Below are positions 55,495-64,000 of a stretch of 64,000 nucleotides of DNA, one piece after another. The stretch is from Lanius collurio (Eukaryota; Chordata; Aves; Passeriformes; Laniidae). A program made the translations under genes and the position numbers. The stretch is taken from contig JACBWW010000016.1 of the NCBI GenBank assembly GCA_020086605.1, positions 9,884,180-9,948,179 on the forward strand, in the 5' to 3' direction. The notes under the pieces are model-generated. The model made no database searches and was not told the origin of the DNA. It saw nothing but the letters and a program-made list of their open reading frames with translations. Position 1 is the first letter of the stretch; every line of letters begins with the position of its first letter.

Positions 55495-58001
55495 CTCAGC
55501 TCCCTGACTAAGGCAGAGCAGCAGTGGGACTGTCTGGGGTTTTCCTGTGCCACTGCTGCACGTTCGGTCTGAGGAGCTGCCAGCACGGGAACAGAGAGCC
55601 ACGGTTCCTGAGAGAGGTGCACCATGGCTGCATGCAGGAGGAGGAGGCAATACACACAGGGAAAAACAACTGTGCTGTGCCCAGCTGGCAGCGACCCTGG
55701 CGGAGCTGTGCCAGCATCCCAGCGGGCACAGGAAGCGCTTGGGAGCCCCAGCAGACAGAGCACGGGCGCCCTCTGACCAAAGCAGTCTGTCAGAGAGAAG
55801 GTTTGTACTGAAAGGAGAGTCATACATGTATCACTTAAGGCATCTGGCTTAAAATATTAAAAAGGAGGACAGAACTATGGTAAGGAGGTTTCTTTTAGAA
55901 AATTGCCTGTGGACTGTATTTTCTGAAGCTGTTCCCTCAAGCTGTTTTATACAATACCCAGTTTTCCTGAGTTTCAGAAATACAAATGATTCAATGGATG
56001 CAGAATCACAGAAAGCTCCTGAACTCATCTTATGCTCTCCTCCACTGCCTTGAAGTCCTATTTTCATCTAGTGGTTCAGAACTACAGAGCATTGCAAAGG
56101 GGCAAAAAATTCTCTGCAGTGTTAACTGATACCTTTGTTGAAAGAAATTAATTTTAAACCAGAGAAATTGTATATATATGAATGAAATATTTCTTTTCTT
56201 TTTCCTGAGAACTAGTAGATTACTAACCTAAATGCTTGGTTTAATGCAACAATTACAATGAATGAAATGCAGCATTGTCTTTTGTGTTTGGTATCAGGGC
56301 CTTTTTTCCTCTCTTTTCCAATATTTCTGTAAGTATTTCTTGAGGGTTTTGATCTTTAAAATAGCAGTTGCTTGAAATGCTGTAAATACGAATAGAAATT
56401 TGGTTAGTAGCAAGCCCCTTTCCCCAGTTTAATATGAGGATAGTGCTTTTTCAATCCTTTCCAAACATATGTAAACAGTAATGTCAAAAAATATACGTCA
56501 AAAAATAACTTAGAAATACCACTTTGTACAAATTCCAGTTTTATAGGACTTAAGATGCATGCTGGATACTGTCTAGCTGTACAGAACATCATGTGAAATT
56601 TGGCTTGTTTTTAAGACAATAGCAAATAACATTGCAGAGATTTTTTACTATTAAAGTAAAACTAGGACAAATTTAGACAATGCAAGAATACAACTAAAAT
56701 TTAAAAAAGCTACACCTTAAAAAATCTTGTTTTAATGCCTTTTTTTCTACAAGACTGTTCTGAATGAATGAGAAATTACTGAAGAACTGTTGAAGCAATT
56801 TTCACCATAATGAGAATATTCCACTTGAAGATACCAACTTGGCCCAAGGTTTTTATGTAAAGTTTCTTTACCAGGGTGAAAACTGTTTTTCAGCCACTCT
56901 AGGAGGAAATGCACTGTTTTAATTCCTGTGTCACATTAATGGTGGGCATGCTATTTCACTAGATTTTATTTACCTGTCCTGTCAGCAATGGAAAGTGTCC
57001 TCTTGGTCTGCAGAAGAGACCTCACTTTATCCTGCTCCACCACATTGTTTGAAATAGTCTTCAGCAGAAAATGGCAGTTTTAACAAATTAAAGCACAAAT
57101 TCCTCAAGCATCATCATGAATCTGTAACAAATTGTCCAAATATAAAGACAAAGCCAACCAAACTGCCTAAGATTAATATCATATACAGTAAAATCTTATA
57201 CTGTGATTATGATGCCAGTGGGCTTCCTGGAAATCAACAAAGGAATCACTAGGTATAACCATTAAAAATAAAGCTATGATTTACTACCAGAGAAGTGAGG
57301 TGGCAGTTACAGAGAAATCAGTCTGAGTCCTTGAAATTCCCGTTTTTTCAGTGACACATTGTAAAACTGTTTAATTGGCAGGAAAAGAGTAATAGTAAAA
57401 ATGCTTATTTCAGGCTGAATGTGCAGCAATTGTAGTTTCAAAGGAGGAATGTGCTGCTGTTCCCTAAGATAATTACTGTAGATTAGTTTATGCTCTTAGA
57501 ATGATACATACTAGTACATGTGTGTGCTTCTATTTCTGGGCTTCCCATGTAGGGGAGTCTATATTCAGTGCTGGAGGTGTTTCATGCCCTCAGTGTCAGA
57601 TAAAAAGGACCAGGTGACACCCTTTTCAACTCTTGAAATACACACAATGCACACCTTTGAGCTAATGACAAAGCAGAAAGACTGTGAAAGACCAATTCCC
57701 TTTAGTCTTTGGGAAACAGATGACAGGAAGCACTAATAATGACCCTGGTTTAAAAGTGTGGAATATATTTGGGGAAATAGGAATTTACTTTTGAAACATG
57801 AGATACATGTAAGTAAATGGACCCAGATCTTTCTTTGGAAGCTAAACTAGGCAGGTACTACAGAAGCTGGGAAGTCAAGGTCCAGATGCCCCTCCCAGGA
57901 GCCTAAGCCACTCTTGGAGCCCTCTCTTATGCTTCTTTTTTTTTTTTTTTTTAATGAGTAAACTTCCTCTGCTTTTCTGATGTCTCCTGTTTTATTGCAG
58001 A

Positions 58002-58047
58002 GTTGTTATTGTGGTAATAGCTCCATCAGCTCCATCACAATAACAGC
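58002..58047 (+). other. Short hairpin-forming sequence after an acceptor-like tract
   Basis: GTTATTGTG (58005-58013) pairs exactly with CACAATAAC (58036-58044), and the stem extends outward by three pairs including one wobble, giving 12 bp around a 22-nt loop. It lies directly after a pyrimidine-rich tract ending in tttattgcag (58000), which resembles a 3' splice site. It is short for a microRNA precursor, and no function is evident. Confidence 0.3.
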
Positions 58048-60700
58048 CTTGTGCCTCTGCACTCCTCTGGCATCTGGAAAGCAGTGGTTGGAGCTGCCTT
58101 GCAGAGCTCTCAGCTCTGACTGGCAACATGATAAATATGTGCTCTAAAATTGCACAATTGATGGGCTTTATCTTAACATTTTGGTGCATTTCTCTTGCAC
58201 ACTGCAATTTTTAATTACTATTATTTTTAATGAATACTGTGAGTTTTAGTTAATTCTGAAGTTCTGTAGATCTGTATTCTGTATCTTATGCACAGATGAT
58301 TAAGATTCTTTGGCATACATTTGAGCAGCTATGAGGAATACCTTGGCACTGTGATATTTTTTCCCTTTTTTTTTTTTTTTTTGTTAAGAGGAGATTTATC
58401 CTAACACTTTGTTTTCCTTGGTACTCCTGCTGTTACCACTTCTATTGCCCAAGGAAATGTTGCTACCTCAAATCCCTATGCTTGCACAGTCTATGCACAC
58501 AGACTGTGAATATAGGCCAAAGGTCACACTTTGGAGAAAACGGAAAGGTGGAGGGAAAAGGAAAAGTTACAGATCTCAAAAAGGGGGTGACTTGGTGAAA
58601 TTTAATGGCTTTTTACATGAACGAGCTTGGGCTGGGGATTCTTACAGCCTCCTTGGTCATACCAGTCTGGCTCTGTAAAGCCAGAAGAAAAACAAGAGCT
58701 AAAACAAGGGGATGGGAGATGGATTCATTTTTGTATATGGATTTAATTAAAATACTGTCTGAATATCAGGAGAATTTTATCTATCAGCAACTTCTCAACA
58801 AAGAAAATAAGACTCTTCATGAAAAAAATTATTTTCACATTGAGTATTTTATAATCAGCTTATGAAGACCGAATGTTAAAGTCATTTGCCTAGATGTTGC
58901 AAATGTAGCTTGTTTTACAGGAAAGCAAGACACTTAAATGAATGCAAAGAAGTAATGAATGGCTACTAAACACGTGAAATTCACACTGTAACATTCAGCA
59001 ATGCTGCAGCAACAGTTTATGTTAGGCTGATATTTTTTGTAAGTTAGTATGACTTACAGAAACATTCTGTTAAGACATGAGTTTTTAATCTTTAGTTTCT
59101 TTCACACTAAATTAAACAGCTTTAAGACCTATATAAAATCCACCCCTGCAATTCAGTGTTACTAGAATGTGAACAAGGTACATTTTGCACTATTAATAGT
59201 GATTTGACCTTTTGCCTTTTCTTGCAAATGTGATCCAAACATCACTGATGTCACTAGAAATACTTTGCTTACTTATAGGGGCTATTTGCTTGGATTCCTT
59301 TGCATGAATTAAATATTTGGACAAGAGCACACACAACTGTATTCTCCTGTAGCCTAGGGGTGTACAGTGATTTGGTTGAGTGGGTCTCCCAAGTCTAAGG
59401 TGATTTTCCTGAGTCAAACAGCCATATTGACACATATGTGCTATTTCTACATAAGGTTTAATTATTCCATACAATTTTAATTTTAAATTTTACCCTCAAA
59501 GAGCTGATACAGGCTTGAATCACAAAACCCAATAGTGGAGTAACCGGAGCTTTCATTCATGAGATGGGAGATGTGGACTGAAATCACTTCACAGGAAGGG
59601 AAGGGATCTTGAGTGAATATTATAATGCTGATTGGTAAAATGAGAAGGGAGAACCCAACCATACTTTCTAGCGATGCACTAGACTTAGTAAATTCCCAAG
59701 TCATCTTTAGAATTACATATGAAGCCAGGGCTTTCAATTTTCTACAGAACATTCCAGCAGAAAACACATACCACCTTCCAGAAGAAGAGGACTCACAAAA
59801 CTGTCAGACCATTATTACACACCTGAGTTCTTCTGTAGACAAAGTCCACTGATCATTCCATCTTTTCTTTGTGTATTTAAATGTATGCATCTTCTTCTGA
59901 ACATCTTGACACAAAATTTACCAATAAGTCTACATGGTCTGAATTAATACATGAACGGGTTGATTAGTGAATAGCTGGACTAAATATGCAAATTATAAAG
60001 TTTTCTTCGAGGCTTTATACAAGAAGATGTTTTAAAAACTTTATCAATGTCAACGTGTCAGCCTGCATTTCTCTGTGAAATCTTGAAACTGCTCTTTCAT
60101 CTATGTTGTAAACACATCAACAAGTATGTAGAATGTCTTGACTTTGAAATGCTGTCACCTACTTTCTGTATCGTTGTCAGCAGTCAGCTTGTTATAAAAG
60201 TGTTTCATATCTAACTCTGTTTCTTTTGGTAGTGTGTCAACATACTGCATTTTTCAGCTGTGTTCCTTGCTACCTCTTCCATTTTTATCAAAAATTCTGT
60301 GTGACAGAAGTTTTTCTCTTTCTTTGCAACATGTTGATATCTCAGGTTCTCCACTGTCACCAAAGCAGTTGTGCTACTTTGAGGATAAGTTGAGTCTGTG
60401 TAAACCATCTTCAGCGTTTTGTGCCAAAGTGCAGTGGGATTTTGTACTCAAATGTCTTTGTGATGGTGAGAAGTCCCCAAGCTTCAGTCATTGTCGCTAC
60501 TTCTTAGTTTGGAAGTTTCCCAGAATGTGCTCTTTTTAATACTGTGCCTACTCCTGAAATGCTTGGCAGTTTGAAGTCCACAGTTTGCTTGGAACAAGCC
60601 CATGTGGTAATGGACAATTTCTTAAATGTAAGTGTATTCAGGCATTCCATTCTGCTGTTTCTCATGTAATTTCTTGGTTTGTTTTGGGGTTTGTTTTCAG

Positions 60701-60765
60701 AACATGTCAGGAACCGGTACAATTGCCTCAAGTGCCCCAACTGGAATCTGAACATCTGTATTTAG
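60701..60765 (+). pseudogene. ZZ zinc-finger-like coding relic
   Basis: After an acceptor-like tttgttttcag, one frame reads HVRNRYNCLKCPNWNLNIC and then a stop (TAG at 60763-60765). The RYxCLKCxN(W/F)xL core resembles the second half of the ZZ zinc finger of dystrophin-family proteins such as dystrotelin. The first Cys pair of a ZZ finger is not visible, and the flanks hold stops. It is either a decayed exon or a coincidence over about 12 residues. Confidence 0.2.
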
Positions 60766-61005
60766 TTACTGCATTCCAAAATGCAAGACACTTGCTACTT
60801 TAAAGTTTTGAATTATACTTGTTTCACAAGGATTTTTAGTACAAAAAATACAATACTGCTGGAGTTTACAGTGGTATAAATTTCGTTAAATTGGAAAAAA
60901 ATATTATGTTCAAATGCCTTTGAGAGTTGTGCAATAGAATTGAATAGATTTGTACATGAAGGTCAATGAACCCATGGACTATGAGGAAGTACGGAACAGA
61001 TACCA

Positions 61006-61252
61006 TAATCATAGAATCCTTTAGGTTGGAAAAAAACGTTAATATCATCATGTCCAACCATTAACTCAGTACTGCCGAGTCCACCACTAAACCATGTCCC
61101 TAATACCACGTTTACAGACCTTTTAAATCTCCCCCTCCCCGACATGGTCACTCCACCACTTCCCCGTTCCAATGCCTGATAACCCTTTCCATGAAGAATA
61201 TTCAATATATACCTTGTCTGGCGCAACCTGAGGCCATTTCTTCTTATCCTGA
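61006..61252 (-). mobile_element. CR1 LINE 3'-end fragment, 'accatgtccctaa' subtype
   Basis: The plus strand begins 'atcatagaatcctttaggtt', then has 'aaaccatgtccctaatacca', 'ccgttccaatgcctgataac' and 'gcgcaacctgaggccatttc'. It is the same subtype and orientation as the copy at 38.1 kb and stops about 100 bp shorter at the 5' side. No coding sequence remains. Confidence 0.92.
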
Positions 61253-63718
61253 TATTAGATACTTTTATCATTCTTGTGTGTTGCATCTTGCTGCATCTAC
61301 AACAGGACAGTTTCAAAGGCCAAGTCGTGTTAAGTTTCTACATCAATATGGCTCAAGTGCTGTAAAACACAATTTCCTGGTATCTCATATAAGTCAGGAG
61401 GGTTGGCTTGTGTCCGTTCCATCATCTGCAAGGATGAACAATACTTCTGCACTTGCACTTTCTGTTGTGTGTTACTTGCACTGCAATAATATGCTAATGC
61501 TGTCCTCAGGACTAGACCACAATTTGTTACCTGTGTACAAGCCACACAGTTTTGCACTTAAACTTTTTTTGATGTATCAGTAAATATATTATATTACCAA
61601 GCATTGAATTAGTAAATTTAAAATCATAAGGCTTAAGGCAATGATCATAAAAGTTGAAATAGGGAGAAAATATAGACTTTGTAGAATGTATGCCTTCTAC
61701 CTTAATGCAAGAAGAAAAAACTTCATTTTTGAAGAAAGATTAGTGCATGAACTTGTTTCCTCCTTATCGGTATAGATCACATTCCTGATAACTAACATAT
61801 CATAAAGAAACATTTTCTAGTTATGGTATGTTTCAAAAGCAGGTTGACATGAACCAGAGATCAAATAAAATCTGTATACACGGACCTACTTTGAAAAAGC
61901 TAAGGATCTGTAGGGTGTTCAGATCATATAGTCTGCAGAAATTTAATTGGCATATTGTTGCTGTTTAACTTAAAATGCACAGCATAGCTACAGTAAGGAA
62001 GATTATTAGAAATAACTGGGTAAGTAGGCTGTCATCCTAGGAAAGACAGTTTTAAATTAAAAGAATTATCTTTGGAATACATATGTGTCTTAGCCCTGAC
62101 TACATCAAGCTATTAATCATACTGGCTGGACCCCCCACACTTTGCATATGGATCACACTGAGGCTTTAAACACTGTTGGTGGTTGAGTTGCTTTATTCCA
62201 CCTTAATCAGTATAAATTTAATAATTAGGATGTGACCAGGGAAGGCAGAAAGTGAGGAAGATGAACTTTTTCTAGAAATCTTTAAATAAGCATTTCAAAT
62301 ACAACAGTACCTAAAATATTTGTTTCTTTTTTTTTTTTTTTTTCCCAAGCAAAATGGAGTGGACACAAAGCCAAGAAAATAAATTCCCTTGAGGAAGAAT
62401 CGGACACATAGTTGGTAGGTGGCCACAGTGTCATGGTTTCCTTACCTCTAATCTCCTCCTCAAATCATTGTTTGCCAAAATAATAAACCACATTTGAATA
62501 GATATAAACTTTCTTTGTGAATAAAAATGCTATGTGTAAAACAAAATATATTCTAAAAATTCATCTTAGACTTGTATTTTCAAAACCCACAAATTTTCTT
62601 CTGTTCCTTGAATATGGACAAATATTTATTTTTTACAAGTTAAAAAATTATTCTAGGAAAAAAAATATCTATAGATTTCCTAGTACACTTATCTAATAAA
62701 AGGAATAATGCTAAAAAAATGTTAATTTTCAGGATTTCTGAATAATTTTTTCTCAATTATAACATTATAATTTCCAATCCAAATCAAGAAATTTTGCTAA
62801 CAGGAAACATTTTCAAAGGGCATGAACCATCAGAGGATCTGGAATCCAGATGTTAGCTGTAAATAGAATTGATTCATAATAATTTAGAACAAAAAGCCAA
62901 TCAAATAAGAACCTTTGTTGTACCTTATACTTCTGTTGAGAACTGACATCCACAAAATAGCTCTATCTTTAAAAAATCCATTCCATCCCTACCTTTAAAG
63001 AAGTACATTGTTGGAATTGACAAGATGAAAATAGCCAGATATTTTCCAAAACAGTGCTTGCAGGTATAACTTTCAGGTTAGTCATATGTACAAAAGCAGA
63101 TGACATGGACACTCTTCAATGAGACATTTTTTGTTTCATTTTAAAGGGAAACAGCAATGACTTACCACCTAGGAGATACATACCAAATGAGCAAATATCA
63201 CTGCAGCATTAAACTCATTTTCTTTCCTTCTGCATATGTCTTATTTCATCAGCTGAGCATTTGATTTAGATATATAGGAATTGTAAAGAATCAGCTATGT
63301 GAACTATAAAGTCTATACTCAATATATCTCCTTTGTCTATGTGGAAAATTGCTAATATATCTAATTATATAGGACATAAATGCTTGTACATGGCAAGATT
63401 TGTTCAGGGTGGAGTTGTAAATGTGGAATGGGCTTGTTTTGTTAATTTGAAGCATGACACGAATACTAAACATAATGAAAATAGTTTTTGATGGTTAGTC
63501 TGCACCTGAGAGGTTCAGTAGGATGAGTTCATCTCTTAAAAGTGTAAGGAAAAAAAATTATATGGGTAAGAAATTGAAAAAGGAAACAAAGGTAAAAAAG
63601 TACAGAAAAGAACACGTTCTCCACTTTGCCATGAAAAAAAAAATAGTGCTAAAAATATTTTCGTTTAGCCGCATAAAAATCAAAGTTCAAGAGCTAAACT
63701 TGCTGGAGAAGCATCTGC
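61253..63718. other. Intergenic, no supported gene
   Basis: AT-rich DNA with a T run at about 62327-62343. No repeat family, coding relic or regulatory motif was recognised. Confidence 0.65.
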
Positions 63719-63840
63719 TGGGGGCACGGCAGGAGCTGCCGGCTCTGCCCCGGGGAGCAGCGCCTGTTGGAGTGCGGGGACAGCCCCGCGGGCGGACACG
63801 CAGAGCGGGATTGCCACGTCCCAGCGGGAGCCGCGTTTAG
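63719..63840. promoter_or_regulatory. Small dense CpG cluster, possible promoter
   Basis: About 14 CpG dinucleotides in 120 bases, flanked on both sides by AT-rich DNA. Short frames run through it in both directions, but none is recognisable. In bird DNA an isolated CpG-dense patch like this often marks a promoter or first exon. Orientation and target are unknown; a GC-rich exon of an unseen gene is the alternative. Confidence 0.4.
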
Positions 63841-63847
63841 CTCTCTC

Positions 63848-63960
63848 AAGACCCAATCTTGCAAACACTTATGCACGTGAGTAATTTCTGCTGCCACAAA
63901 TCAAGTTATTCACCTGTTTTAAGTTTTTACAGGGGTGGTGCAACATCCGGCCCACATTTG
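63848..63960. repeat. Old amniote interspersed repeat fragment
   Basis: 'cttgcaaacacttatgcacg' followed by 'tgagtaatttctg' is close to the core 'cctgcaaacacttatgcacatgagtaactttac' of a repeat widespread in birds and turtles; the later 'caagttattcacctg' and 'ccggccc' fit its symmetrical second half. The donor-like CAC|gtgagtaa at 63877 lies inside this repeat. Confidence 0.6.
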
Positions 63961-64000
63961 TAAATGCTAGCCAATATGATAAAACAGAAAAAACTCCCCT

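Larger units (their letters stand above)
54541..61005. other. Intergenic, no supported gene
   Basis: AT-rich DNA. A GC-rich island at about 55500-55830 is open in several frames on both strands with no recognisable product. T runs occur at about 57938-57953 and 58366-58382. The segment also holds a small hairpin at 58.0 kb and a zinc-finger-like relic at 60.7 kb, both listed separately. Confidence 0.6.

Noticed and set aside
61191..61583. 130-codon plus frame starting inside the CR1 copy at 61.0 kb
   Set aside because: Its first third lies in antisense CR1 sequence and the rest has no recognisable domain.
63871..63884. Consensus splice donor CAC|gtgagtaa after the CpG cluster
   Set aside because: It falls in the core of an old interspersed repeat (atgcacgtgagtaa), so it is not independent evidence for a first exon.
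44866..64000. Exons of HFM1, the expected divergent neighbour
   Set aside because: No plus-strand frame shows helicase motifs or the N-terminal sequence I know of HFM1.

Overview
The window is nuclear DNA of a bird. Several interspersed repeats have the 3' end of CR1 LINEs, including the terminal ATTCTATG-type octamer. The single clear gene has conventional GT-AG introns and encodes the cell-cycle kinase CDC7. The CR1 subtype containing 'accatgtccctaa' (38.1 kb and 61.0 kb) is one I associate with neoavian genomes; the species cannot be named from this sequence.

Layout. 1-28.5 kb: AT-rich DNA with no gene I can support, holding microsatellites, one CR1 fragment (24.8 kb), several GC-richer patches, and a perfect RFX-type X-box palindrome at 26.22 kb. 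28.5-43.9 kb: CDC7 on the minus strand. Eleven coding exons join in frame to a 560-residue protein with every kinase motif intact. Its introns hold three CR1 fragments, a 16-base G tract and a 22-bp tandem duplication. 43,938-44,337: a 400-base assembly gap. 44,338-44,460: the surviving edge of a CpG-rich promoter with two CCAAT boxes in inverted orientation; the first, non-coding CDC7 exon is probably in or next to the gap. 44.46-44.85 kb: a possible short divergent transcript ending at AATAAA. 44.9-64 kb: gene-poor DNA with one CR1 fragment, several copies of an old amniote interspersed repeat, a short zinc-finger-like coding relic (60.7 kb) and a dense CpG cluster (63.72-63.84 kb).

Function. 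CDC7 is the catalytic subunit of the DBF4-dependent kinase that phosphorylates MCM proteins to fire replication origins. In human, its neighbours are HFM1 (upstream, divergent) and TGFBR3 (downstream, convergent). I found no exon of either here, so both flanks are treated as intergenic. No viral gene, CRISPR array, tRNA or rRNA was seen.
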